From the NCBI GenBank assembly GCA_033765235.1, contig JANRIG010000019.1:1-64000 (forward strand): a DNA stretch of 64,000 nucleotides, read 5' to 3'. Shown in pieces: positions 16,857 to 26,122 of this stretch. Position numbers and translations under genes: made by a program. Position 1 is the stretch's first letter, and each line of letters opens with the position of its first letter. This DNA comes from JANRIG01 sp033765235. GTDB taxonomy: Bacteria > Bacteroidota > Bacteroidia > Cytophagales > UBA9547. The notes below the pieces were generated by a model that did no database searches, was not told the DNA's origin, and was given only the letters and a program-made list of their open reading frames with translations.

Positions 16857-16888
16857 CAAAACTAATAAAAAACATGCCACTTTACAAA
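16857..16888 (-). promoter_or_regulatory. rnpB promoter
   Basis: On the minus strand TTTG (16885-16888) and TAGTTTTG (16857-16864) are separated by 20 bases and sit 11 bases upstream of the RNA 5' end. This matches the Bacteroidota consensus closely. Confidence 0.65.
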
Positions 16889-16909
16889 AGTTATACTCGA
16901 AAATTATTC

Positions 16910-17014
16910 ACAAATGTAATATATTTACAAAAGTTAATTCACAAATGTTAATAGTAAGTATAACAAATGTGATACAATGTAGTAAACAAATGTAAATCAA
17001 GATATAACAAATGG
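16910..17014 (+). promoter_or_regulatory. iterated ACAAATGT sites, probable XRE operator
   Basis: ACAAATGT occurs at 16910, 16941, 16963 and 16986, with ACAAATGG at 17007 running into the start codon and ACAATGT at 16974. The last four ACAAATGK starts are spaced 22, 23 and 21 bases, about two helical turns. Each 8-mer is itself a small palindrome (ACA..TGT). Variants ACAAAAGT lie at 16884 and 16927, and another ACAAATGT lies at 17529 past the gene. The position directly in front of a helix-turn-helix gene suggests autoregulation; the left copies could also affect rnpB. Confidence 0.5.
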
Positions 17015-17358
17015 AAATAAATCAAAGAATTAGCACATTAATAGATAAATTAGGCTATAATAAGAGTACTTTTGCGCAAAAAACAGGTATTTCTCAGCCA
17101 ATTATTACCCATATTACCAACGGAAGGAATAATCCGGGCTTAGAGGTGATACAAAAAATACTGACAAACTGTCAGGAAGTAAACCCTGATTGGCTCATAC
17201 TTGGAATAGGGGAGATGACTTTAAACAATAAATTGAATAGAAAACTTATAAATGACTTAATATCAGATATAAATAATGACTATTTAAAACTAATAGATGA
17301 GGCTAATATATTAAAAGATAAGATAAATTTGCTGCAAGAGATGTTACAAAAGGCTTAA
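17011..17358 (+). CDS. XRE-family helix-turn-helix regulator
   Basis: The 115 residues comprise a Cro/C1-type HTH (about 5-60; KSTFAQKTGISQPIITHITNGRNNP) followed by NPDWLILGIGEM, a tail common to phage-repressor-like XRE proteins of Bacteroidota. A C-terminal coiled coil (about 75-113, IDEANILKDKINLLQEMLQ) is probably for oligomerisation. There is no peptidase domain. Oligomerisation would suit cooperative binding to the evenly spaced ACAAATGT sites upstream. It is a lone gene between rnpB and a 397-base gap, with no phage genes nearby. Target genes other than itself are unknown. Confidence 0.8.
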   Translation: MEINQRISTLIDKLGYNKSTFAQKTGISQPIITHITNGRNNPGLEVIQKILTNCQEVNPDWLILGIGEMTLNNKLNRKLINDLISDINNDYLKLIDEANILKDKINLLQEMLQKA

Positions 17359-17755
17359 ATCAGGTATGAATTAATATTTATTGTTTTTAGCTAAAAAATA
17401 CGCAGTGTATATATGCGAAGATAAAATTCCCCTTAATAGACGAATAATTTATACAACAGGACTATTTTTTGTAAGGTATTACAGCTGATTAATATTCTCT
17501 CGGTCGAAGATATGAATTTGTATATATTACAAATGTTATTTTTTTGAATATTTTTTCTAAAAATTTTTTTTTCTTTTTTCTCTGGTTAGTGATCCACATT
17601 GGCGCAAGAGTCTGATTTTGCTGATATTTTCCTAAATAACAGTTCATAATTGTTTTTACAATTGTGTATAGTCTTTTAGGGGGTTAAGCCTCTTTGAGCT
17701 ATCCAACCATATTCTTTTATAAATACTGTGTAAGGGCGTATTAATTCTCTATATT
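17359..17755. other. 397-base intergenic gap, no gene seen
   Basis: The stretch is AT-rich and no frame on either strand has a convincing protein. It contains one more ACAAATGT (17529-17536) and a weak 6-bp hairpin (AATTGT/ACAATT at 17648-17663). I see no tRNA, riboswitch or terminator that I would defend. A small RNA cannot be excluded. Confidence 0.5.
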
Positions 17756-18796
17756 TCAGAGTTTTATCACTACTACGTCTGTGGTGGGTCGTCCTACACA
17801 GGTGAGCACATAACCTTGTTCTATCTCTTTGGGAGTGAGTCCGTCAGGGTCGTTCATATCTACTTTGCCCTCTATACATGTGCCCATACAAGCAGTACAC
17901 ATGCCGCTTTGGCAAGAGTAGGGTAGCGGGTAGCCAAGCTTGAGCCCAGTCTCTAAAATTGTATTTTTTTTGTCCACCTCAAATTCATAAGTCTTGTTGC
18001 CGTCTATAATTTTTACTTTAGATGTGGCAGTGTGGGCAGGTGTATGAGCATTCACATTAGGTGAAGCTGCATGGAATAGCTCTCTATGTACATTTTCTTT
18101 ATTCACTCCCAATATATCAATACCTTTAGCTACATCTTGCATCATTTCTGCAGGACCACAAATATAAAAGTGTGTTTGAGCCAGGTGTGTGCCTGCATAT
18201 TTTTGTATGATTTGTACAGCACTTGCTTCATTTATTCTGCCTTTGTAGCCCACCCAAGTATCATGAGGCTGCGACAAAAAGTAAATGACATTAAAAATAC
18301 TGCCATACCTGCTCTCAAGCTCAAGCAAAGTATGGTGGTAAATGATATCACTTTCGGCACGGTTGCCATATATTAAGGTAGTTTTGATATTATTTTTTAA
18401 TGCAGTTTTGATAATGGATAATAGTGGAGTAATGCCGCTGCCGGCACCTATTAATACTATGTGAGCTATATTTTCATTGCCATGCAATACAAAATTGCCC
18501 ATGGGCGGGTCTGCCTTGTATTTTTGACCGGGTTTTATGTTTTGCAGTATATATTTTGAGGTGTACGCGTTAGAGGTTTGTTTTACGCAAATAGCAAGAT
18601 TGGTATCTGTAACACAGCTAGAACACAGTGAATATGAACGTTTTAAGATGCTACCATCCATAGGTATGTGTAAAGTAATAAATTGCCCCGATATATAAGG
18701 CACTTGGATTTGGGTTTGCTCAAATATTACCTCACAAGAGTCTTTGGTTGGATTGGTTACTTGCTTTACAGTAAGTTCTATAGGGTTGATATTCAT
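17756..18796 (-). CDS. PaaE-like ferredoxin/flavin reductase
   Basis: The 346-residue electron-transfer flavoprotein has the FAD-binding RSYSLCS motif (about 53-59), the NAD(P) region IGAGSGITPLLSII (about 116-129) with CGPAEMM (about 213-219), and a C-terminal plant-type [2Fe-2S] domain (about 260-346). The cluster ligands are visible in SCQSGMCTACMGTC plus the late Cys of VLTCVG. This FNR-plus-ferredoxin order is that of PaaE, the reductase of phenylacetyl-CoA epoxidase, and of related oxygenase reductases. No paaABCD genes are nearby, so the partner is unknown. The gene is monocistronic and divergent from metK. Confidence 0.85.
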   Translation of the reverse strand: MNINPIELTVKQVTNPTKDSCEVIFEQTQIQVPYISGQFITLHIPMDGSILKRSYSLCSSCVTDTNLAICVKQTSNAYTSKYILQNIKPGQKYKADPPMGNFVLHGNENIAHIVLIGAGSGITPLLSIIKTALKNNIKTTLIYGNRAESDIIYHHTLLELESRYGSIFNVIYFLSQPHDTWVGYKGRINEASAVQIIQKYAGTHLAQTHFYICGPAEMMQDVAKGIDILGVNKENVHRELFHAASPNVNAHTPAHTATSKVKIIDGNKTYEFEVDKKNTILETGLKLGYPLPYSCQSGMCTACMGTCIEGKVDMNDPDGLTPKEIEQGYVLTCVGRPTTDVVVIKL

Positions 18797-18920
18797 TGTA
18801 ATAATAAGAAATAATGTGCAAATTTATGGTAATAACTTCAATATCTCAAAAATGTTAATCAATCATTCACTTATACATAAAAAATATTGAGCTAATAGAT
18901 ATTTTATATGAATATCGTTT

Positions 18921-18928
18921 TATTTTTG
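18921..18928 (+). promoter_or_regulatory. -7 box TATTTTTG of metK
   Basis: It lies 45 bases before the metK ATG and implies a leader of roughly 35-40 nt. That leader is AT-rich and too short for a known SAM riboswitch. Confidence 0.45.
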
Positions 18929-18973
18929 CACGTTTTATAAAAATATTTTACCATTATCATATAAATATCTCAT

Positions 18974-20293
18974 ATGCCTTATCTATTCACCTCCGAGTCA
19001 GTGTCAGAAGGACATCCTGACAAAGTAGCCGACCAAATATCAGACGCCATCCTCGATGCCATGCTTGCACAAGACCCACACTCAAGGGTAGCTTGCGAAA
19101 CATTAGTAACTACAGGCTTAGTAGTGGTGGCTGGCGAAATCACCTCTAATGCACAAATTGATGTACAAGAGGTAGTACGCGAAGCCATCAAAAAAATAGG
19201 TTATACCAAATCTGAATACCAGTTTGACTACCTCTCTTGTGGTATCATCAATGCACTTCATAAGCAATCGCCGGATATAGCCCAAGGAGTTAATGAAGGA
19301 GAAGGCCTTTTCAAAGAGCAAGGAGCCGGTGACCAAGGAATGATGTTTGGCTATGCCAGTAATGAGACAGATAATTATATGCCCATTACCTTAGAAATAT
19401 CGCACTTGCTGGTACGTGAGCTTGCCGAATTGCGCCGCGAAGGCAAAAAAATGAAATATCTGCGTCCCGATGCCAAGTCGCAGGTCACAGTAGAGTATGA
19501 TGATAGAGGTCGTCCACGTCGTATAGATACTATTGTGGTATCAACACAGCACGATGAGTTTGTGAAAGGTGGTGATACTAAAGCCGAAAAAGCCATGCAA
19601 GAGCAAATAACCAAGGACATAAAAAATATTCTTATTCCGCGTATCAAAAAGTTATTACCCGTAAAAGTACAAAGACTGTTTAACAGCCAAATAAAATATT
19701 TCATAAACCCTACGGGCAAATTTATCATAGGTGGTCCGCATGGCGACAGCGGACTCACAGGGCGCAAAATCATAGTAGATACCTATGGTGGTGCAGGTGC
19801 TCATGGCGGTGGTGCATTTTCGGGCAAAGACCCATCCAAAGTAGACCGCTCAGCAGCATACGCAGCCAGGCATATAGCCAAAAACTTAGTGGCAGCAGGA
19901 GTGGCAGACAAAGCACTGGTGCAAGTATCATATGCAATAGGGGTGGCTGAGCCAGTATCTATCAACGTAAATACCTATGGTACAGGTCATGTAAAAATGA
20001 AAGACGGCGAAATTACTGCGCTTGTAGAGCAACTATTCAAAGACAAACTCAAACCTAAGTCTATCATAGATCGTTTCCAACTCAAAAATCCTATTTATTC
20101 TGCCACAGCAGCTTATGGGCATGTAGGGCGTGAGTCATATACCAAAGAGGTACCTACATTTTATGCTACCGTGAAAGATGATAAAAAACAAAAAGAAGAG
20201 GTGCGAGTATATGGCAAAAAACAGCTTGAATTTTTTCCATGGGAAAAACTCGACCATGTGAAAGAGGTAAAAGCCAAATTCAAAATTGCATAA
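18974..20293 (+). CDS. metK: S-adenosylmethionine synthetase
   Basis: The enzyme makes S-adenosylmethionine from ATP and methionine. Motifs are complete: ATP/Mg site SEGHPDKVADQISDA (about 11-25), the signature GAGDQGMMFGYA (about 116-127), and the glycine-rich GGAGAHGGGAFSGKDPSKVDRS (about 272-293). At 439 residues it is slightly longer than the E. coli enzyme, as in other Bacteroidota. It is followed by a strong terminator before thrC. Assignment is secure. Confidence 0.97.
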   Translation: MPYLFTSESVSEGHPDKVADQISDAILDAMLAQDPHSRVACETLVTTGLVVVAGEITSNAQIDVQEVVREAIKKIGYTKSEYQFDYLSCGIINALHKQSPDIAQGVNEGEGLFKEQGAGDQGMMFGYASNETDNYMPITLEISHLLVRELAELRREGKKMKYLRPDAKSQVTVEYDDRGRPRRIDTIVVSTQHDEFVKGGDTKAEKAMQEQITKDIKNILIPRIKKLLPVKVQRLFNSQIKYFINPTGKFIIGGPHGDSGLTGRKIIVDTYGGAGAHGGGAFSGKDPSKVDRSAAYAARHIAKNLVAAGVADKALVQVSYAIGVAEPVSINVNTYGTGHVKMKDGEITALVEQLFKDKLKPKSIIDRFQLKNPIYSATAAYGHVGRESYTKEVPTFYATVKDDKKQKEEVRVYGKKQLEFFPWEKLDHVKEVKAKFKIA

Positions 20294-20310
20294 ATTTAGG
20301 TTTATATTAC

Positions 20311-20357
20311 AATCCGTAGCTTCAAAATCAACTTAAAAAGGTTACGGATTTTTTTTA
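20311..20357 (+). terminator. rho-independent terminator of metK
   Basis: AATCCGTA (20311-20318) pairs with TACGGATT (20343-20350), followed directly by a run of T. The loop is long (24 bases) but the stem and T tract are clear. Confidence 0.65.
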
Positions 20358-20378
20358 TTCATTATAACAAATAAAATT

Positions 20379-21686
20379 ATGCAACTCTATTCTACAAAAA
20401 ATACTAACCATATAGTAGGGCTCAAAGAAGCTGTATTCAAAGGATTGCCCCCTGACAATGGATTGTATATGCCTACCCGCATACCAACTATGGGAAATGA
20501 ATTTTTTGAGAATATTGAAAAAATGTCTTTTCAGGAAGTAGGCACACAGGCAGCCCATGCACTCATAGGCGATGACATTTCTGCTAATGATATCAATAAC
20601 ATTGTACACAAGGCTATTGACTTTGATGCACCTGCGGTACATATTCATGACAACTATTATGCATTAGAGCTTTTTCATGGTCCTACATTAGCATTCAAAG
20701 ATTTTGGGGCAAGGTTTATGGCCAATCTTATGGCCTATTATCTGCAAAACGACAGTCAAAAAATAAATATTTTGGTAGCCACTTCGGGCGATACAGGGGG
20801 CGCAGTAGCAGCAGGATTTTATGGATTACCTAATATTAATGTTACAATACTCTATCCATCAGGCAAGGTAAGCTACTTGCAAGAAAAGCAACTCACCACG
20901 CTCGGCAAAAATATTACAGCACTGGAGGTGCAAGGTACCTTCGATGATTGTCAACATCTTGTGAAGCAAGCATTTATAGACCATGATTTGTCGTATAAGC
21001 TGGGTCTTTCATCTGCCAATTCTATCAATATTGCCAGGCTTATTCCTCAATCTTTTTACTATTTTTGGGCTTATAAGCAACTGAAAAACTTGCACTTACC
21101 CATAGTATTTTGTACACCTTCCGGCAACTTTGGTAATATATTTGCAGGTATTATGGCACATAAAATGGGGCTTCCTGCACACAGATATATAGCTGCCCTA
21201 AATGCCAATAATACATTTTATGAATATATACAAACCGGCACTTTTGCTCCAAAACCATCAGTAGCCACTATTTCAAACGCTATGGATGTGGGCAACCCCA
21301 GTAATTTTGCTAGAATAGACAATTTTTTTGGAAATGATTTGGCTAATGTAAAAAAACTCATGTCATCCTATACTTTTTCAGACAGTGATACATTGGCTAC
21401 CATTAAGCATGTTTATCATAATCATCAATATCTGCTCGACCCTCATGGGGCGGTGGCATATCTTGGACTTCAAAAATATTTTGCGGGCGATGCCTCTAAA
21501 ACTTTGGGAGTAATGCTGCACACTGCCCACCCTGCCAAATTTATAGATGTGTACCCCAATGACATGAAGGCAAAAATACAGATACCCAACGCTTTAGCAG
21601 CCTTAGCAGACAAACCTAAAAAGGCTGTGGTAATAGGAAAAGATTATAATTTTTTCAAAAAAACACTGTTAGATATTTATCCCTGA
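20379..21686 (+). CDS. thrC: threonine synthase
   Basis: The 435-residue PLP enzyme converts O-phosphohomoserine to threonine. The PLP lysine is in LAFKDFGARF (K107), the phosphate-binding ATSGDTGGAVAAGFYG follows, and VFCTPSGNFGNIFAG is present. The N-terminal YSTKNTNHIVGLKEAVFKGLPPDNGLYMP is typical of the long threonine-synthase class. No thrA or thrB is adjacent. It starts just after the metK terminator and converges on the NamZ-like gene with only 5 bases between stops. Confidence 0.95.
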   Translation: MQLYSTKNTNHIVGLKEAVFKGLPPDNGLYMPTRIPTMGNEFFENIEKMSFQEVGTQAAHALIGDDISANDINNIVHKAIDFDAPAVHIHDNYYALELFHGPTLAFKDFGARFMANLMAYYLQNDSQKINILVATSGDTGGAVAAGFYGLPNINVTILYPSGKVSYLQEKQLTTLGKNITALEVQGTFDDCQHLVKQAFIDHDLSYKLGLSSANSINIARLIPQSFYYFWAYKQLKNLHLPIVFCTPSGNFGNIFAGIMAHKMGLPAHRYIAALNANNTFYEYIQTGTFAPKPSVATISNAMDVGNPSNFARIDNFFGNDLANVKKLMSSYTFSDSDTLATIKHVYHNHQYLLDPHGAVAYLGLQKYFAGDASKTLGVMLHTAHPAKFIDVYPNDMKAKIQIPNALAALADKPKKAVVIGKDYNFFKKTLLDIYP

Positions 21687-21691
21687 TTTGC

Positions 21692-22837
21692 TTATTTGTA
21701 TAGCAAGTATTTGGCTCTAAGCATTTTATAATTTTCTAACTCAGGTATCCATTTTTTTTCAATTTCTGCTGCAGAGTAGCCTTCTCTTATCATGGGCATG
21801 ACCCGATCATTGCCAATAAGTTTATTAAAAAATGGTTTAAAATATGCACCTTTGTCAGGAAATTTGTTGTAAAAATCTATGACATATTTCAGTGTAAATT
21901 CATATTTCAAGTCGTTGTTTCTCAAATCTATCCCGTAGCAGGTTTGCTGCTCATACAGAGGCTTTTGTGCCATGCCTTGTATGCTTTGCGGTGTAAATGT
22001 AAATGTACCCATGACAGTGTTTGGATAACCTATGGTTTGAAAAGGAAATAAAGTACCTCTGCCTACACTCATCACAGTGCCCTCAAAAAGGCATAATGAT
22101 GGATAGAGTGCTACAGATAAATCGTTGGGAAGGTTGGGTGATGGTTTTATAGGCAGTGAGTAGGTAGAGTTGTGCGTATAATCTATACATTTTATTACTT
22201 GTACCTTACATGTGAGGCCTTGCCCTAACCAATGTTCGCCATTTATCATACTGGCAAGTTCGCCCATAGTAAGACCATATACTATGGGTATGGGGTGCAT
22301 ACCTACAAATGACCTAAAGGCAGTGTCCAATACGGGGCCAGCTACATAGGCTCCGTGTGGGTTAGGTCTGTCGAGTACTATGAGCGGTACAGAGGCTTCT
22401 GCACAGGCCATCATTACATAATGCAAAGTGCTTATGTAGGTGTAAAACCTCACACCCACATCCTGAATATCAAATATCACATAGTCCACATTTTGCATTT
22501 GTGCTTGCGTAGGCTTTTTGTTATTGCCATAGAGCGAAATTATTTTTGTGCCCGTTTTAGCATCTATGCTGTCGCCTATGTGTGTGCCTGCATCGGCATT
22601 GCCTCTAAAGCCATGCTCAGGGGCAAATATTCGCACTATATTACATATTTTGGATTTGGCCAATGTATCTGCCAAGTGTGTGTGGGCTATAGTAGATGAT
22701 GGATTTACCACCAATGCCACATTTTTGCCTTTGATAATTTGGAAATAGGCTTTGGTATTGTATGCACCGGGTATTGGCTGTGCAAAGGCATTATTTAAGA
22801 TAAAAAAAAATAATATTGGGTAAAAAAATTTGTACAT
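21692..22837 (-). CDS. DUF1343 / NamZ-like exo-N-acetylmuramidase
   Basis: The 381-residue protein has a signal peptide (ending NNAFAQ) and the DUF1343 fold of family GH171, whose founding member NamZ of Bacillus releases terminal N-acetylmuramic acid from peptidoglycan fragments. Family segments include FAPEHGFRGNADAG, YVIFDIQDVGVRFYTYISTL, LDRPNPHG and SPNLPNDLSVALYPSLCLFEGT. It probably acts in the periplasm in cell-wall recycling. It is followed on the same strand order by a cyclophilin and a GT-C gene, giving a loose minus-strand cluster of three. Activity is inferred from family. Confidence 0.85.
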   Translation of the reverse strand: MYKFFYPILFFFILNNAFAQPIPGAYNTKAYFQIIKGKNVALVVNPSSTIAHTHLADTLAKSKICNIVRIFAPEHGFRGNADAGTHIGDSIDAKTGTKIISLYGNNKKPTQAQMQNVDYVIFDIQDVGVRFYTYISTLHYVMMACAEASVPLIVLDRPNPHGAYVAGPVLDTAFRSFVGMHPIPIVYGLTMGELASMINGEHWLGQGLTCKVQVIKCIDYTHNSTYSLPIKPSPNLPNDLSVALYPSLCLFEGTVMSVGRGTLFPFQTIGYPNTVMGTFTFTPQSIQGMAQKPLYEQQTCYGIDLRNNDLKYEFTLKYVIDFYNKFPDKGAYFKPFFNKLIGNDRVMPMIREGYSAAEIEKKWIPELENYKMLRAKYLLYK

Positions 22838-22853
22838 AGTATGAAGATGTATT

Positions 22854-23477
22854 TTATGACACAGGATACTTCCAACCGTATATTTTGGTAATTTTCTTTT
22901 TTTTCATTTTAGTAGCAGTTACCACTATTTTTATGTTGGTTTGTGGTCTGTCGCGGGCATCTTTGGGTTGCGATGATATTTTTTGTACTACCTCTATGCC
23001 ATTTATTACCTGACCAAATACTGTATAGTTATTGTTAAGAAAATGAGCGCCTTGCGCACCATCTACTATATAAAACTGTGATCCGCTCGACTCTTTTTTG
23101 GGGTTTACTTGGTCACCCATACGGGCAGCACATACAGCTCCTTGTACATGGGTATATTTGGCCACAAACTCTGCGGGCACTGTATAGCCGGGACCTCCCA
23201 AGCCATCGTTGTTAGGGTCTGTATCTTTAGAGTTTGGGTCGCCACCTTGTATCATAAAGTTTGGAATAATACGGTGAAATGTAGTGCTGTCGTAAAACTT
23301 TCTATTTACCAATTTTATAAAATTGTCTTTGTGCAATGGTGTATCATCGTACAATAATAATATTATATCTCCAAAACTTGTTTTTATGGTGATAAGGTAG
23401 TCTTTTTTGGAAGGTTTGCTATAAATATTTGAATATTGAAGAATAAATATACTAAGAATTAAGGTTATTTTTTTCAC
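22854..23477 (-). CDS. peptidyl-prolyl cis-trans isomerase, cyclophilin type
   Basis: The 207 residues begin with a signal peptide (ending YSNIYS), then a complete cyclophilin domain with catalytic FHRIIPNFMIQGGDP (about 68-82) and GSQFYIVDGAQGAHFLNNNYTVFGQVI (about 132-158, shown in part as the active-site face). It speeds proline isomerisation in exported proteins in the periplasm. The NamZ-like gene follows 16 bases downstream and the GT-C gene lies 3 bases upstream, so all three may be one transcript. Assignment is secure; clients are unknown. Confidence 0.92.
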   Translation of the reverse strand: MKKITLILSIFILQYSNIYSKPSKKDYLITIKTSFGDIILLLYDDTPLHKDNFIKLVNRKFYDSTTFHRIIPNFMIQGGDPNSKDTDPNNDGLGGPGYTVPAEFVAKYTHVQGAVCAARMGDQVNPKKESSGSQFYIVDGAQGAHFLNNNYTVFGQVINGIEVVQKISSQPKDARDRPQTNIKIVVTATKMKKKKITKIYGWKYPVS

Positions 23478-23480
23478 GGT

Positions 23481-24992
23481 TTATTTTATTTTATACAATT
23501 CAAAATTAGTGTTTTTGTACAATATTTGGGTATTATTGGCATACAAATCATTTATTTTTTGCATTAATTTACTTTCATAAGGTACGCGTAATATCAAATA
23601 TTTTGTGTCTGAGGCATACATACTGTCTAATATGGCTCTTGTGTGTGAGGTGGTATATTCAAATATTGACTTGTCGAGGTTATATGTCTTTCGCTTCAAA
23701 TAATAGGGCAGTTCTGAGCTCCAACCATCTACCAATAACAATGCACACTCATTTTCAGGTATTATTTTGCTCATTTCATTTCCGGATTGGTAATACATAG
23801 TATTGCTATACCGCTGAATATCAAAATATTGTACTTTATACATATACCCCTGAAATGCTGACCAACCTATCAAAAGTACAATACTTGCATACTTGATATA
23901 AATATTATGGTGCATATACATAGAATATAATGTAAATGCCATGGCTACTGCAAGTATTAATGTATTGGCTGCCCAATAATAATCATGATGAAAATATAAG
24001 TTTAAGAATACTACCGGTCCCATAAAATATGATATTATCAATATTAAGCATTGAATTCTATATTTATGATTATATAATATATTCATAATCAACAATATAT
24101 AGGCAATTAATATACTATTATTGGATTGTGCCGGGAAATATATGCTCCAATACGATAATATAAATCGTGACTCGAACAAACCGTAATTCCATTGGCTTAG
24201 AGCAGCACTCACAAGATACTTTCCACCGTATGACAGTGATTTGTGATAGTCTGATATTTTTACCCACATGGCTCCAATAAGTATGGGAATAGTAATGCAG
24301 ATCATATACCAATAGTTTTGCTTAATGGCATTGATAATAATTGAAATATTGATTTTTTTCAGAGGTAATATCTTTACTGCCAGTGCCATGACGACAGCTG
24401 CATCATATAATATAAAAGTAGTAACCTTGGTGAGTGATGCCAATACACCACAAATCAATGCAAGTATGAGGTATATCAATTTTGTATACTGGTCATATAA
24501 TATCAGGCAACATATAAATGCCACGCTAAAAAATAGGGCTGTATTTTCTATCAGTAGTGTACGGTTCCAAAACATATAGGTACAAAAACTTAATATACTG
24601 ATGACAGTAAATAGTATCACATAAAAGTTACAACCTGATAGATACATAGTAAATACTACAACACAAATGGACATGAAAAAAAATGCAATATTCACCATCC
24701 TGCCGGCTTTTTCTATAGGATAATCTGTAATACCTATTAACTTATAAACAATGTATTGATAGGTAGGAAACTCAAATGGTATTGTCCATGGTGGGCCTAA
24801 TACAGGGGTTTCATAAATGATTTTTGCACCGTCTTTAAGATAGTAGTATATGCTAATGGCAGTTTGGCATTGCCTAAAACCGTGTTTGTCGTTGAGTGGT
24901 GCGTCTATATTGAGTGAGGCTATCTTAATATGCAATACCAATAATGCAGCCGCAAATGAGGTAAGTAATATTCCGATAATTATTTTGAGCAC
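23481..24992 (-). CDS. GT-C (family 39-like) membrane glycosyltransferase
   Basis: The 503-residue protein has about ten predicted membrane helices. A first luminal loop carries the charged motif NDKHGFRQCQTA (about 38-49), the place where GT39/ArnT-like enzymes keep their catalytic acid. A soluble C-terminal tail (about 400-503) follows. Such enzymes move a sugar from a polyprenyl-phosphate carrier to protein, lipid A or another glycan on the outer face of the inner membrane. Acceptor and sugar are unknown. Only 3 bases separate it from the cyclophilin gene, so they are probably cotranscribed. Confidence 0.75.
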   Translation of the reverse strand: MLKIIIGILLTSFAAALLVLHIKIASLNIDAPLNDKHGFRQCQTAISIYYYLKDGAKIIYETPVLGPPWTIPFEFPTYQYIVYKLIGITDYPIEKAGRMVNIAFFFMSICVVVFTMYLSGCNFYVILFTVISILSFCTYMFWNRTLLIENTALFFSVAFICCLILYDQYTKLIYLILALICGVLASLTKVTTFILYDAAVVMALAVKILPLKKINISIIINAIKQNYWYMICITIPILIGAMWVKISDYHKSLSYGGKYLVSAALSQWNYGLFESRFILSYWSIYFPAQSNNSILIAYILLIMNILYNHKYRIQCLILIISYFMGPVVFLNLYFHHDYYWAANTLILAVAMAFTLYSMYMHHNIYIKYASIVLLIGWSAFQGYMYKVQYFDIQRYSNTMYYQSGNEMSKIIPENECALLLVDGWSSELPYYLKRKTYNLDKSIFEYTTSHTRAILDSMYASDTKYLILRVPYESKLMQKINDLYANNTQILYKNTNFELYKIK

Positions 24993-25153
24993 TTATAAAG
25001 ACATTTAGCTTGCAATATGTAAATATATATCTTCAAAAATTAGCGGTGGCAACCCCATTTATTTTTTGTATATTTTTTTGCAAAAATTATTGGATAAACC
25101 ATCTAAAAAAGTGATGTCAAAAAAATAGTAATACTAATTAGGCAAATATCAAA

Positions 25154-25187
25154 CTATACAGATATACCCAAAGATATACCTGTATAG
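25154..25187 (-). terminator. 3' hairpin of the TerB-like gene
   Basis: A 13-bp stem with one mismatch (CTATACAG/CTGTATAG extended by TATA/TATA) begins 15 bases past the TerB-family stop. On the minus strand it is followed by a T-rich sequence. It is the best terminator candidate for that gene. Confidence 0.45.
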
Positions 25188-25201
25188 AATAGTATTACAT
25201 A

Positions 25202-25636
25202 CTATTGTTTATTTTTGATAAGGGTGATTTCCACAGCTTTTTTGGCCAACTCGTCTGATATACCGAGCCCTAATTTCAGCTTTTCGAGCAATTCTTTTTC
25301 TTTAGCTGCAATAATACCGTCAGAAAGTACAACATCTACCACAGTTATAAAAAGTTTGTCTTTGTAATTGTCAGATATTTTGGGGATGGCAAGCTCTACC
25401 ATTTTTTCAAAACTTCCTGCAGCTTTGTAGTTGGCCGCTATGGTTTTGAATATTTCTTTCACATTGCTGCCTTTGAACATATTGTTGTAGGCTATCATCT
25501 CTATCAGGTCATGCACTTCTTCCTCAGAGATTTCGCCGTCTATGGCCATAGAAGCATATATGATGGCTGCGTATGCTTCTTTTTCTGTTTTTATTTCGGG
25601 TGTAGAAACCTTTAAAATGCTATCGAAGAATCCCAT
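25202..25636 (-). CDS. TerB-family protein
   Basis: The 144-residue helical protein matches the TerB/tellurite-resistance fold: YASMAIDGEISEEEVHDL (about 28-45) holds the acidic pair usual for the metal site, and VVLSDGIIAAKEKELLEKL (about 106-124) is the second acidic repeat. TerB proteins sit at the inner face of the membrane and are linked to stress and metal responses. A short EF-hand-like gene lies upstream on the same strand 128 bases away. TerD is encoded separately at 54.7 kb, with no ter operon. Function here is inferred. Confidence 0.75.
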   Translation of the reverse strand: MGFFDSILKVSTPEIKTEKEAYAAIIYASMAIDGEISEEEVHDLIEMIAYNNMFKGSNVKEIFKTIAANYKAAGSFEKMVELAIPKISDNYKDKLFITVVDVVLSDGIIAAKEKELLEKLKLGLGISDELAKKAVEITLIKNKQ

Positions 25637-25764
25637 AATGTATTAAATAATTTTAAATTTTAGTTTATGTGAATGTTAAAAAAACGGATAAAAATAAATA
25701 TATTATTTCAAAATATAATTTTTTTAATAATAATATTTATAAACACCCAATAAGCTACCGCTGA

Positions 25765-26028
25765 TTATTTAGAGGCAGCCCATTTTCTAATTTCTGTTCT
25801 AAACCAATCATCAGCAGCATCAGTAAATTTATAATTATCCCTGATGTACTTCATAGTGTCTTTTTCTATATCAGTGTAGGTGTCGCCATCTTTCACAGCA
25901 TGAAGTAGTTTTTTGGCATCTTCTATTGATATTCTGCCATCGCCTGCACCTGCTACTGACTCATCAGCTATGTCAAGCATTTCTTTATCATACTTTACGC
26001 CATCAATTGTTTTATAATAATTTCCCAT
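25765..26028 (-). CDS. small EF-hand-like acidic protein, unknown function
   Basis: An 87-residue protein opening MGNYYKTIDGVKYDKEMLD. Residues about 27-38 (GAGDGRISIEDA) resemble a single EF-hand loop with Asp, Gly, Ile and a Glu/Asp end, followed by amphipathic helices. There is no signal peptide and no Cys. I recognise the type as a recurrent small hypothetical protein but know no function. The TerB-like gene follows on the same strand and also has acidic metal-type loops, so a shared calcium- or metal-linked role is possible. The ATG at 26028 has no competitor. Confidence 0.6.
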   Translation of the reverse strand: MGNYYKTIDGVKYDKEMLDIADESVAGAGDGRISIEDAKKLLHAVKDGDTYTDIEKDTMKYIRDNYKFTDAADDWFRTEIRKWAASK

Positions 26029-26103
26029 AAGATTTAATATTTTTTATTTTTTAAAACAAAGTTATTTTTTTTATATTAATTAACAATAACAATCTGATTT
26101 TTA

Positions 26104-26111
26104 TATTTTTG
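26104..26111 (+). promoter_or_regulatory. -7 box TATTTTTG of the M1 peptidase gene
   Basis: The octamer ends 11 bases before the ATG at 26123 and matches TAnnTTTG. Confidence 0.45.
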
Positions 26112-26122
26112 TTTTAATAATA

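Noticed and set aside
18797..18973. Possible SAM riboswitch before metK
   Set aside because: The leader after the -7 box is about 40 bases, AT-rich, without the helices of any SAM riboswitch class.
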